Shown here: piece by piece, positions 8,571 to 16,723 of the stretch
Layout of the letters: the number at the start of each line of letters is the position of its first letter
Numbering within the stretch: the first letter of the stretch is position 1
Source: Gammaproteobacteria bacterium
Lineage (GTDB): Bacteria > Pseudomonadota > Gammaproteobacteria > Steroidobacterales > Steroidobacteraceae
NCBI GenBank assembly: GCA_003164785.1
Contig: PLUE01000060.1
Span: 1 to 60,231, forward strand
Direction: 5' to 3'
Length of the DNA: 60,231 bases
Notes under the pieces: generated by a model
Told to the model about the DNA's origin: nothing
The model's database searches: none
Seen by the model: the letters and a program-made list of their open reading frames with translations, nothing else
Program-made: the position numbers and the translations under genes

Positions 8571-9827
8571 ATGCAAACCAAGCTCAGCCCGGAGTTCAAA
8601 GATACCCAGCGGGGCAATGCGGCCGACGCCATTTTGCGGAGCTGCGTGCATTGCGGCTTCTGCAACGCGACGTGTCCGACGTACCAGCTTCTGGGCGACG
8701 AATTGGACGGCCCGCGCGGGCGGATCTATCTCATCAAGCAGTTGCTGGAGGGTGGCGAGGCGGGCCGCAGCACGCAAGTGCATCTGGACCGCTGCCTGAC
8801 CTGTCTGAACTGCGAAACGACCTGCCCCAGCGGCGTCGAGTATGGAAAGCTGGTGTCGATCGGTCGGGAGCTGATCGAGGAGCGCGTCGCGCGTCCGCCG
8901 CTCGAAAGGCTGAAGCGCTGGGCTCTGAAGGAAGGGCTCACCAGCGCGTTCTTTTCGCCGGCACTGCGGGTGGCGCAGACCTTCAGGCGCTGGTTGCCGG
9001 ATGAATGGCGCCACAAGCTACCGATCCGTCCTACGGGCGGCCGGGAAGCCGCCGGGCCCGCGCCTGCGCGCGATCGCAAGATGCTGCTGCTCGCGGGTTG
9101 CGTTCAGCCGGCCATGATGCCGAACGTCAATGGCGCCACGGCACGGGTGCTCGACGCCGCCGGGATCCAGATCCTCGTCGCCGCGGGCGCGGGCTGCTGC
9201 GGGGCGCTGCGGGAGCATTTGGCCGATCACGCGGGTGGGCTGAATGATGCGCGTCGAAATATCAATGCCTGGTGGCCGCTGGTTGCCGACGGCACGGTCG
9301 AGGCGATCGTGGTCAACGCCTCGGCTTGCGGGCTCGCCGTCAAACAGTATGGCGAGGCGCTGCGTGGTGACGCGGTCTATGCCGAGAAGGCCGCCCGAAT
9401 CAGCGCATTGACCCGCGACTTGAGTGAACTGTTGCCGGAGTTGGTGCCCTTGCTCCGCGACCGGGTCCGCGTGCCCGCCGGGCGCGTCGCTGTCCACACA
9501 CCGTGCACGCTGCAGCACGGCCAGGGCTTGCGTGGAGGCGTCGACGCGCATCTTGCCGACCTGGGATTCCAGGTGAGCCCGCCGATCGCGGAAAGCCATC
9601 TATGCTGCGGGTCCGCCGGGACCTATTCCGTCCTGCAGCCGACGTTGGCGAATCAACTGCGCGACCGCAAGCTGGCTCAATTCGCGGCGCTCGAGCCCCG
9701 TGTCATCGTGTCGGCCAACGTGGGGTGTATCCAGCACTTGCAATCGGGCACGTCGACCCCGGTCCAACACTGGATCGAAGTGCTGGATGCGGTGCTTGCC
9801 GGCGGAACGGAAGCGGGAAGCCCCTAG
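8571..9827 (+). CDS. glcF: Glycolate oxidase, iron-sulfur subunit
   Basis: Iron-sulfur electron-transfer subunit, 418 residues, carrying electrons from GlcD/GlcE towards quinone at the inner membrane. Two 4Fe-4S ferredoxin motifs are complete: CVHCGFCNATCP (Cys25, 28, 31, 35) and CLTCLNCETTCP (Cys75, 78, 81, 85). Two CCG-type domains follow, with GAGCCGALREH and ESHLCCGSAGTYS. It lies 7 nt after glcE, completing glcDEF. No glcC regulator gene or glcB malate synthase is adjacent, so the operon is reduced to the dehydrogenase. Confidence 0.94.
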   Translation: MQTKLSPEFKDTQRGNAADAILRSCVHCGFCNATCPTYQLLGDELDGPRGRIYLIKQLLEGGEAGRSTQVHLDRCLTCLNCETTCPSGVEYGKLVSIGRELIEERVARPPLERLKRWALKEGLTSAFFSPALRVAQTFRRWLPDEWRHKLPIRPTGGREAAGPAPARDRKMLLLAGCVQPAMMPNVNGATARVLDAAGIQILVAAGAGCCGALREHLADHAGGLNDARRNINAWWPLVADGTVEAIVVNASACGLAVKQYGEALRGDAVYAEKAARISALTRDLSELLPELVPLLRDRVRVPAGRVAVHTPCTLQHGQGLRGGVDAHLADLGFQVSPPIAESHLCCGSAGTYSVLQPTLANQLRDRKLAQFAALEPRVIVSANVGCIQHLQSGTSTPVQHWIEVLDAVLAGGTEAGSP

Positions 9828-9865
9828 GCGGGCGTCCCTAGGCGGGCCCCCCTAACCGGGCGTCC

Positions 9866-10747
9866 CTAATCCACAGGGAAATCGAGGTTTCTGCCGGTGT
9901 CGAGCGCGGAAAACTCGGCATCGGTCAGCTGAATGCCGGCGGCCGCGACGTTCTCTTCCAAATGCGACACCTTCGATGTGCCGGCGATCGGGAGCATGAC
10001 CGGGCTTCGCTTCAGCAGCCATGACAAGGCGATCTGGCCCGGTGCGGCTCCGCGACTCTTGGCGATGCCGTCGAGCATGGAGCCCGGCTTTGCCAGTTCG
10101 CCGGAGGCCAGCGGAAACCAGGGAATGAACCCGATGCCGTGCTCCTCGCAATATTGCAAGACGTCCTCGCTGGATCGGTCCACCAGGTTGTAACGGTTCT
10201 GTACGGTCGCGACCTTGAATACCTTCGAGGCGGCGATGACGTCGTCGATCGATACCTGGCTCAAGCCCGCGTGGCGGATGGTTCCCGCGTCGATGAGCGA
10301 TTTGACCGCATCGAATTGCTCGTCACGCGGGACCTTGGGATCGATGCGGTGAAGCTGCCACAGGCCGATCTGCTCGACACCCAACGCTCTCAGGCTCTTC
10401 TGAGCCTGCTGTATGAGGTATTCGGGACGTCCCAGGGGCGTCCATTTGTCAGGTCCGGTGCGCGCAAGTCCCGCCTTCGTGGCGATGAGCATGCCGGCAT
10501 ACGGATGGAGCGCCTCGCGGACCAGGCTCTCGGCCACATCGGGCCCGTAGGAATCCGCGGTATCGATGAAGTTCACGTCGAGTTCGGGCAGCCTCCGCAA
10601 GGTGCGCATGACCTCGGCCGGGTCCGCGGGCGGACCCCATATTCCGGGGCCGGTTGCGCGCATCGTGCCGAAACCGAAGCGATTGATCGAAATGGCGCCG
10701 CCGACCTTGAAGACGCCCGAGGCGGCCGCGGTTAATTTGTGTTGCAT
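9866..10747 (-). CDS. Aldo/keto reductase
   Basis: A 293-residue NADPH-dependent aldo/keto reductase. It shows the catalytic Asp-Tyr pair in [12 protein letters not shown], the lysine in [10 protein letters not shown] and the active-site His of GLWQLHRID. The nucleotide-binding segment is near the C-terminus ([15 protein letters not shown]). ATG 10747 is preferred; the open frame extends 42 residues further without similarity. It converges on glcF with 38 bp between them, which hold three imperfect copies of a cgggcgtcccta unit. The substrate is unknown. Confidence 0.88.
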   Translation of the reverse strand: MQHKLTAAASGVFKVGGAISINRFGFGTMRATGPGIWGPPADPAEVMRTLRRLPELDVNFIDTADSYGPDVAESLVREALHPYAGMLIATKAGLARTGPDKWTPLGRPEYLIQQAQKSLRALGVEQIGLWQLHRIDPKVPRDEQFDAVKSLIDAGTIRHAGLSQVSIDDVIAASKVFKVATVQNRYNLVDRSSEDVLQYCEEHGIGFIPWFPLASGELAKPGSMLDGIAKSRGAAPGQIALSWLLKRSPVMLPIAGTSKVSHLEENVAAAGIQLTDAEFSALDTGRNLDFPVD

Positions 10748-10873
10748 ACTTAAAGTCCGGCTGTGAGGGATGGGGCTCGTCCAGGTTACCACCACCTGGT
10801 GAGTACGCGATGTGGCCAATCCGGTATCCTGCTGGACCTGCGGCGGCGCGCTCCCACACTCAATCGAGGTCAA

Positions 10874-11254
10874 ATGAACAACGAAAAATTACGGTCCGAC
10901 AAAGCCTTTCTCGATGCCAAACGCCGCGAACTCACGGCGCTGCGCGAGCAACTGCTGGGCACGAAGGCGTCGGCCCGGTCAGAAGAGGCGGACGTCGACG
11001 AGAACGCCAGCGGTGAGGCGCGCGAGTTCGAGGACGATGCGCAAAAACTCGTGACGTTGGAACTCGAGGGTAGTCTGGAGGCCCGCGACACCGAGCGGTT
11101 GGTGAACATCGAAAGGGCGCTGCGCAAGATCGACGAAGGAACTTACGGTCTGTCCGATGCCAGCGGAGAGCCCATTCCCATCGACAGGCTCAACGCCGTT
11201 CCTGATGCCATCTACACGTTGGCGGAACAGGAAGCGCTGGACAAGAAGGGATAA
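10874..11254 (+). CDS. DksA/TraR-like protein lacking zinc-finger cysteines
   Basis: A 126-residue protein with a GAGGT ribosome site just before ATG 10874. The N-terminal part is an acidic coiled coil ([24 protein letters not shown]), and the family segment [25 protein letters not shown] follows. In canonical DksA the corresponding GTYGxCxxCGEPI and later CxxC provide four zinc-binding cysteines. Here none is present: the positions read LSDAS and YTLAEQE. DksA-type proteins enter the RNA polymerase secondary channel with ppGpp. Whether this form folds without zinc or has lost that activity cannot be read from sequence. Confidence 0.8.
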   Translation: MNNEKLRSDKAFLDAKRRELTALREQLLGTKASARSEEADVDENASGEAREFEDDAQKLVTLELEGSLEARDTERLVNIERALRKIDEGTYGLSDASGEPIPIDRLNAVPDAIYTLAEQEALDKKG

Positions 11255-11301
11255 TCCCGCCGCTCAGCGCGCGGCGCAAGGTTGCCTCCACATGCAATAC
11301 G

Positions 11302-11529
11302 GTGGATGCATTCATCGGTGCGGCCAAGCAGGCGGCGATCGCGCCCGTAACGGCCGCCCTCGCTTGGGTGCTGGCGAATCCGCACATCACCGCGCCCATC
11401 ATCGGCGCTAGCCGCCCTGAACAGCTCGACGATTCATTGAAAGCGGCCGATGCTCCGCTCGATCCCGCCTTCAAACGGCACCTCGACGAGATCAGCATCG
11501 ACTATCGACGGGGGGATTCTCTGCGGTAG
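11302..11529 (+). pseudogene. Aldo/keto reductase C-terminal remnant
   Basis: The frame reads AAIAPVTAALAWVLANPHITAPIIGASRPEQLDDS. This is the NADP-binding C-terminal part of a YghZ/Tas-type aldo/keto reductase (LAWVLANPxxxxPIIGAS is the family pattern). The N-terminal three quarters are absent, so it is a truncated relic. Just downstream (about 11610-11680, plus strand) the frame GENVLNMDGGS...SGW-stop resembles the end of a short-chain dehydrogenase, possibly a second relic. Confidence 0.7.
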
Positions 11530-11707
11530 CCGCTCCGGTGGCCATATCGGGTGAAAGACCCCGGATTGGGTCCTTGACCGATTCCGGGGCGGCGGGGGAT
11601 AAAGAGCTGGAGGGACCCTGCTACGGCGAAAACGTCCTGAACATGGATGGCGGCAGCCGCCCATCCATGAGCGGATGGTAGCCGCGGCTCCGTGGGCCGT
11701 GCGGGCG

Positions 11708-12802
11708 TCACTTGGCGGTCGAGGCCAGCGTACCGGTCAATGTCACGACGGGTTGTTGGGTCCAGAAGTGTTCCGCCTGGAGCTCCTTCAGAGCTTGGCT
11801 CACGAACTTGGGTTGCAGCAGCTCCTCCGCGCGAACCGGCGTTCGTATCAGATGCTTGTCGAAGGCGTATTCGGCCGTCCGGCGATAGTGGTCTACCAAT
11901 ACGGAATCATAGATCGGCGTGAAGAAGTCCTTCCAGGCCAGCGTATCGTCGTCGTAGGCTTGCCTGACGGCCTTTTCCGGCGTGCCGTTGAGCGTGCCTT
12001 CCTTGATGACCGCCTCCCGATTCTTGTCTTGTGACTCCCAGTACTGCGCACGCACATAGGCGGTGGCGACGATTTGGGTAACGTCCGGATGCTCGTCGAT
12101 GAACGTTTTGGCGGCCCACACCTCCGCGCGAATTTTTTTATCGTTTTGTCCCTTGCTGCTCCAAATGATCTTGCCCAGGCCCTTATCGGCCACCATGTAG
12201 GAGTTGATTGCGAACAAGGCATCGATGTTGCCGCTGGCGAGCGCAGCAACGCTCGGTTGAAGGTCGATGTTGACCAGGGTGAAGTCGCTCGGCTTGAAGC
12301 CGCTCTGCTCGAGCAAACTCAGGAACGTCAGGTACCAGGGTCGACCCCGATGTACCGCGATACGCTTGCCTTTGAGATCCTTGAGTGATGCGGCGGTGGA
12401 GTTCGGAGGAACGAGCAGGAAGGTGTCCAAGCCGCGTCCATCCGGTACGACCACCTGGGTGCGCGTCCCGCTCGCATTCAGGATCAATGACGGTAGATCG
12501 CCGTAGACGCCGAAGTCGATCCGATGCGCGCTGAACGCCTCGTTGATGGTCGCGCCCGTGTCGCCCTGCACCGGCACCCATTCGAGCTTGATGCCTCGCT
12601 GCGCCAGCTGGGTCTGAAGCAATCCTTCATCGATGACCCGTTGAGTGCTGGCCGTGTAATGGGCCTCGCCGTTGAGCACCGCCGCGGTGCTGGCAATGGT
12701 GACCGTTCTGATGGGGTCCGCCGCCGCGGAAAGTGCCGACAACGCCAACACGATGGCCACCGCGTGGCGGAACAGGGATCCGGATCGATCGAGATGAGTC
12801 AT
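11708..12802 (-). CDS. SsuA/TauA-type ABC transporter substrate-binding protein
   Basis: A 364-residue periplasmic binding protein of the NMT1/SsuA class. Residues 1-28 form a signal peptide (SLFRHAVAIVLALSALSAAA, cleavage before DPIRTV). The mature protein has the alternating-domain pattern of aliphatic-sulfonate/taurine receptors: DFGVYGDLPSL, then DLKGKRIAVHRG, then SGNIDALFAINSY. It would capture an organosulfur ligand for the SsuB/SsuC-type genes in this island. The ATPase gene lies upstream on the same strand, and a sigma-54 promoter candidate (12839-12854) sits between them. The ligand is inferred from the family only. Confidence 0.85.
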   Translation of the reverse strand: MTHLDRSGSLFRHAVAIVLALSALSAAADPIRTVTIASTAAVLNGEAHYTASTQRVIDEGLLQTQLAQRGIKLEWVPVQGDTGATINEAFSAHRIDFGVYGDLPSLILNASGTRTQVVVPDGRGLDTFLLVPPNSTAASLKDLKGKRIAVHRGRPWYLTFLSLLEQSGFKPSDFTLVNIDLQPSVAALASGNIDALFAINSYMVADKGLGKIIWSSKGQNDKKIRAEVWAAKTFIDEHPDVTQIVATAYVRAQYWESQDKNREAVIKEGTLNGTPEKAVRQAYDDDTLAWKDFFTPIYDSVLVDHYRRTAEYAFDKHLIRTPVRAEELLQPKFVSQALKELQAEHFWTQQPVVTLTGTLASTAK

Positions 12803-12838
12803 GATGTGGTGCGCCTGGTTGGACTATACCCAAGCAGT

Positions 12839-12854
12839 GGCATGAAACATGCCA
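12839..12854 (-). promoter_or_regulatory. Candidate sigma-54 (-24/-12) promoter for the SsuA-type gene
   Basis: On the complement the sequence is TGGCATG-TTTC-ATGCC, against the consensus TGGCACG-N4-TTGCW; the invariant GG and GC are spaced exactly right. It lies about 36 nt upstream of ATG 12802. The site is also part of a symmetric TGGCATG-AAA-CATGCCA palindrome (12838-12854), so an operator role is an alternative. Confidence 0.5.
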
Positions 12855-12997
12855 AATTCCCCGGGCGCGCCCAGGCGATTGATTGCTCGATGTTTCCGGC
12901 TGCGGTCCAACCGAATCGACGGTGCGCGGCCGCCCAAGATCATGTCGAAATATCGATGCCGGTTGCTGACAACCCAGCAGTCATCGATGGAAACCCA

Positions 12998-13771
12998 TCA
13001 GCCGGGAGAGTCGGCGAAGTCCGTCAGCACGTCGTGTTTGATCGAATTGAATGCCGCTTCGGTGCGTTCACGCGGGTGCGGCAGCGGGACGGGCACTATC
13101 CGGCGAATGCGGCCGGGGCGCGCATCCAACACGACGATACGGTCGGCCAAGAACACGGCTTCCTCGATATCATGCGTGACCATCACCATGGTGATGCCGA
13201 CGTCGAGCCACAGGCGCTGCAGTTCCTGCTGCAGTTTGAGCCGCGTGAGCGCATCGAGCGCTCCCAACGGTTCGTCGAGCAACAGCAGCTTCGGCCGGTT
13301 GATGAGCGCCCGCGCGATCGCGGCGCGTTGCGCCATGCCGCCGGAGATCTGGTGGGGCCATGCGGCCTCGAAGCCGGTCAGTCCGACGCGGTCGATTTGC
13401 TCCTGCACCCGGGCCTTCTGCTCGTGGCGCGGCACGTCGGTCGCGCTGAACGCGAGCCGTATGTTGTCCTCGACGGTGAGCCATGGAAACAGCCGGTGTT
13501 CCTGAAAAATCATGCCCCGTGAGAGTTCCGGCCCGGTCACGGGTGCGCCGTCGTAGTCGATGCTGCCGGTGTACTGCGCCTCCAGTCCCGCGATCAGGCG
13601 GAGCAGCGTCGACTTGCCGCAGCCGCTTGCACCCACGATGCAGACGAATTCGCCGGGAGCCACATCGAGGCCGATGTCCTCGAGCACATCGAGCGTTCCC
13701 TTCGGCAACTCGAAGGATTTGCTGACGGAGCGGATTCTCAGCAGGGGAGCAGCAGACGTCATCGGAACCAC
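12998..13771 (-). CDS. SsuB/TauB-type ABC transporter ATPase
   Basis: A 257-residue nucleotide-binding subunit of a nitrate/sulfonate/taurine importer. Motifs in order: Walker A GASGCGKST, Q-loop FQEHRLFPW, signature ISGGMAQRAAIARAL, Walker B LLLLDEPLGALDA, switch histidine VTHDIEEAV. In the signature, ISGGM replaces LSGGQ, a variant common in this subfamily. ATG at 13771 or 13762 would both work. It should pair with the two permeases at 21164-22746, which lie 7 kb away on the other strand, so the importer is split across the island. Confidence 0.9.
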   Translation of the reverse strand: MVPMTSAAPLLRIRSVSKSFELPKGTLDVLEDIGLDVAPGEFVCIVGASGCGKSTLLRLIAGLEAQYTGSIDYDGAPVTGPELSRGMIFQEHRLFPWLTVEDNIRLAFSATDVPRHEQKARVQEQIDRVGLTGFEAAWPHQISGGMAQRAAIARALINRPKLLLLDEPLGALDALTRLKLQQELQRLWLDVGITMVMVTHDIEEAVFLADRIVVLDARPGRIRRIVPVPLPHPRERTEAAFNSIKHDVLTDFADSPG

Positions 13772-14005
13772 CGAACCAAGACCGCCGTGTCAGCGGAGGC
13801 TGGACACTATCCGGTCTTCGGCGCGGATTTACAATCGGCAACGGCGCCGTCGCAAACCGGCGAGAAACAGGGCGCTGCGAAAGCAGCAACTTGCCGCGTC
13901 GGCTGGTGCGCAATCAACAACGACTGCGTGAGTCGTCGCGCCGTTGGGGTGCCGTAAGATAGATGATCTGATTAGATTCATATGCCTAATCCTTATGGGG
14001 GCGGT

Positions 14006-14021
14006 TGGCACGCCTCCTGCT
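14006..14021 (+). promoter_or_regulatory. Strong sigma-54 (-24/-12) promoter for the aldolase-like gene
   Basis: TGGCACG-CCTC-CTGCT matches the consensus TGGCACG-N4-TTGCW at every defined position except one (C for the first T of the -12 TTGC). The GG is at 14007-14008 and the GC at 14019-14020. Transcription would begin near 14032, about 75 nt before ATG 14108. An imperfect dyad, CATATGCCTAATCCTTATG, lies just upstream. Confidence 0.72.
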
Positions 14022-14060
14022 AGGGTAATACCAATACCTGCGGTGTCTGCAAGCCGCGGC

Positions 14061-14093
14061 GCTTTCACTGCAATCTGGCTTTCACTGCAATCT
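14061..14093. repeat. 16-bp direct repeat in leader, period 17
   Basis: GCTTTCACTGCAATCT occurs at 14061-14076 and again at 14078-14093, perfectly conserved with one base between copies. It lies in the predicted 5' leader of the aldolase-like gene, just before its ribosome site AAGGA. Confidence 0.9.
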
Positions 14094-14107
14094 AGAAGGA
14101 TGGAATC

Positions 14108-14788
14108 ATGTCTAACTCCTCACAGCAAAGTGCCGATCTCGAACCATTCGTCGCGCAGGTCGAGCGCGACTTTGCCAAGGCCTTTCGCGTTTTGAAGGAC
14201 ACGCGCACGTTGTCGGCAACCCACACCTTCCAGGCCTACGTGCGCGTGCCGGGTGAAGCCAAGGTCGTGGCCGTGCACGCACCCGATGGTTGGGCGGACG
14301 ACCAGACCATCAAGGGCGTGGTCCAAGCGTTCGACGGAGGGCCGCAGGGAAAGCGTTACGGCAAGGTGTTCGAAGTGAATTCGCACGTCGACGTCGTGAT
14401 CCATGTCCATGGTCCGCATCTGGGCGCATGGGCGGGGGCCCATCGCGTGTTGCCGCTGCTATACGCGCCGGCCCAACGACATACGCTAGCGCGGGAGATC
14501 CCGGTCTACATCGATCGGCGCGGCGGCGAGGCGGCGTTCATCAACGAGACCATTCGTCAGAACGCTGCTACGCCGGCGATCCTCGAGGCTAACGGCGGTT
14601 CGACATTTTGGGGCAAGAACATCATCGACGTGTCCAAGTACATTTTGATCCTGGAAGAGGCGGCGTATTTCCAAGGTTTGGCGGAGGTGCTGGGTGGCAC
14701 CAAGCCGTTCGGGCCCGGCGTCGTCGAGCAACAGTGGGCGATGGGGCATGTCAATCGCGGTCGTGCCGAGGCTTCCGAAGCCGCCTGA
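14108..14788 (+). CDS. Class II aldolase/adducin-like protein with altered metal site
   Basis: A 226-residue protein. The segment VVIHVHGPHLGAWAGAHRVLPLL carries the HxH metal ligands (His99, His101) of class II aldolases such as fuculose-phosphate aldolase. The later AILEANGGSTFWGK followed by a helix YILILEEAAYF aligns with the family's NHG...GK...LEEAA region, but the third zinc ligand (His of NHG) is Gly163. Catalysis by the usual mechanism is therefore doubtful. It lies behind a near-consensus sigma-54 promoter inside the sulfur island, so a role in handling a carbon product is possible but unproven. Confidence 0.7.
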   Translation: MSNSSQQSADLEPFVAQVERDFAKAFRVLKDTRTLSATHTFQAYVRVPGEAKVVAVHAPDGWADDQTIKGVVQAFDGGPQGKRYGKVFEVNSHVDVVIHVHGPHLGAWAGAHRVLPLLYAPAQRHTLAREIPVYIDRRGGEAAFINETIRQNAATPAILEANGGSTFWGKNIIDVSKYILILEEAAYFQGLAEVLGGTKPFGPGVVEQQWAMGHVNRGRAEASEAA

Positions 14789-14801
14789 CGGGTCTTCGAG
14801 T

Positions 14802-14838
14802 GTCGAGGAGCGCATCCGCGACGGCCGCGCTCCTCGAC
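14802..14838. terminator. Hairpin between convergent genes
   Basis: A perfect 12-bp stem (14802-14813 with 14827-14838; GTCGAGGAGCGC and its complement) with a 13-nt loop, placed between the stops of the aldolase-like gene and the convergent exporter operon. There is no T-tract on either side, so it may terminate weakly or protect 3' ends. Confidence 0.55.
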
Positions 14839-14846
14839 CCGCCCTG

Positions 14847-16721
14847 CTAGGTCACCAGTTCCGTCGCTTCCGGCGCGACGCCACCGATCAGCAGGCCGGC
14901 ATTTTCCTGGTAAGCGCGATACAGGTCGGCGTATATCCCCGCTTGGCCGGTGAGCGACGCATGACTGCCGAGTTCCACCAGGCGACCATGACGAATGACG
15001 GCGATGCGATCCGCATCGCGAATCGTGGTCAACCGGTGCGCAATGATGATGGCGGTGCGTCCCTTGCATAGAACCCGCAGGGCGCGTTGGATGCGGCGTT
15101 CGGTCTGCACATCGACCGCCGACGTGGCCTCATCGAGCACGAGGACGACCGGGTTCGCCACATAGGCGCGCACCAAACAGACCAGTTGACGCTGGCCGTG
15201 ACTCAGATGCGTGCCGAGCGGGCCGACGTTGGTGTGATAGCCGTGCGGCAAGGTTTCCAGCACTTCGTCGGCGCCGAGGTCGCGAGCCGCGGAAATCAGC
15301 GCTTGGTCGCTGGCGTCCGGGGAGGCCAGGCGCAGGTTGTCGAGGATGCTGCCGCTGAACAGCACATTGTCCTGGAGAACGACGCCGACATGATGCCGCA
15401 GCGTTGCCTGCGCGAGATGCCGGACGTCATGTCCGTCGAGCGTCACCGAGCCGCCGGTGACGTCGTAGAAGCGGGTCAGCAATTGCACCAAGGTGCTTTT
15501 CCCATGACCAGTGGGACCGACGATGGCCAACACCTCGCCGGCGGGTATTTGCAAATCGAGATGGTCGATGACCGGAATCCCGCTGCGGCTGTCATAAGCA
15601 AACACGACGTGGTTGAACGCGACGTTGCCATGCGCCCGGTCGAGGGGTTCGGGGTACACAGGGTCGAGAACGTCCGGCTTGGTATCGAGCAACAGAAATA
15701 TACGTTGCGCACAGGCCGTGCCGTTGGCATAGCGTTCGAACAGGTCGCTGAGGTCTTGCAGTGGCCCGAGAAACAAGAACACGTAGAGCAGGCTCTCCGC
15801 GATCTGGCCCAGCGTGATGGTGTTCATTGCCAGGCTGCGGGCGCCGGTCAGCAGCAGCACGGCCATGCCGGCCGTGCTCAGGACGGCCGTGAAGGGCGCG
15901 AACCAGTTCGAGCGGATGCTGCCGCGGATGAGCGCGTGGTTGAACTCGTGCAATAGCTGCCGGTAGCGGTCGAGGTTGGTCTCCTCCCGGACATTCTGCT
16001 TGAGCACCCGCACTCCGGACACGGAGTCCACGAGATGCGCGGTGAACCTGCTGCGGTTCTCCGCAACGGTGGCCCAATTGCGCTGGGAGATGCGTTTGAA
16101 GGCAATCGTTGCCGCGACGAGCACCGGCACCACTCCCGCCACGCTCGCCAGAAGCACCGGCGAAATCAGCCACAGCAGGACGCCGGCGACCGTGCAGCGC
16201 AGCAGTGCGGACAGGAATTCCGGCGGCCCTTGGATGAGCAATGGCTCCAATGCGTCCACGTCCCGATCCGCGCGGGAAATGATTCGCCCCGCCTTCGTGC
16301 GGTCGAAGTAGCCCACGCTGAGGCTTTGTACGTGAGCGAACACTCGAATGCGTAGATCGGCGAGCAGACGGATCGCGGCGCTGCCCGACAGATATTGCGA
16401 GACTCCGGCCAACGCGAAGCGTGCGATCCAGGCCAGCGTCATGGCGGCGCCAACGAGCAGGATCACGTGAGCGTCGACCGTCCACGCCGCCCCGTGCCGG
16501 ACCAGGCCTTTGTCAATGGCGACTTTCACCAGCCAGGGACGGAGGAACACGCACGCCACCAGCACGATCTCGATGAGGATGGTCGCCGTCACGAGATGCC
16601 GGATCGGCCGCAGCAACGGCAGCAATCTGGCGAACATGCCACGGTTCAGGCTCTGCTTCGCGAGCGCTTCCTCCAATTCGATATCGGACAGGGCGGATTG
16701 GCCGCGCACCAGATCAGCCAT
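14847..16721 (-). CDS. ABC exporter half-transporter (membrane + ATPase domains), second of a pair
   Basis: A 624-residue fused half-transporter. The N-terminal ~330 residues form six membrane helices of the ABC type-1 exporter fold, including the coupling region YFDRTKAGRIISRADRDVD. The ATPase domain has Walker A GPTGHGKST, a variant signature LSHGQRQLVCLVRAY (His in place of the usual Gly), Walker B VLVLDEATSAVD and the switch histidine IIAHRL. It begins 2 bp after the stop of the other half-transporter, so the two probably form a heterodimer. The exported compound is unknown; its operon partner at 18504 is a DszB-like desulfinase. Confidence 0.92.
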   Translation of the reverse strand: MADLVRGQSALSDIELEEALAKQSLNRGMFARLLPLLRPIRHLVTATILIEIVLVACVFLRPWLVKVAIDKGLVRHGAAWTVDAHVILLVGAAMTLAWIARFALAGVSQYLSGSAAIRLLADLRIRVFAHVQSLSVGYFDRTKAGRIISRADRDVDALEPLLIQGPPEFLSALLRCTVAGVLLWLISPVLLASVAGVVPVLVAATIAFKRISQRNWATVAENRSRFTAHLVDSVSGVRVLKQNVREETNLDRYRQLLHEFNHALIRGSIRSNWFAPFTAVLSTAGMAVLLLTGARSLAMNTITLGQIAESLLYVFLFLGPLQDLSDLFERYANGTACAQRIFLLLDTKPDVLDPVYPEPLDRAHGNVAFNHVVFAYDSRSGIPVIDHLDLQIPAGEVLAIVGPTGHGKSTLVQLLTRFYDVTGGSVTLDGHDVRHLAQATLRHHVGVVLQDNVLFSGSILDNLRLASPDASDQALISAARDLGADEVLETLPHGYHTNVGPLGTHLSHGQRQLVCLVRAYVANPVVLVLDEATSAVDVQTERRIQRALRVLCKGRTAIIIAHRLTTIRDADRIAVIRHGRLVELGSHASLTGQAGIYADLYRAYQENAGLLIGGVAPEATELVT

Positions 16722-16723
16722 GG

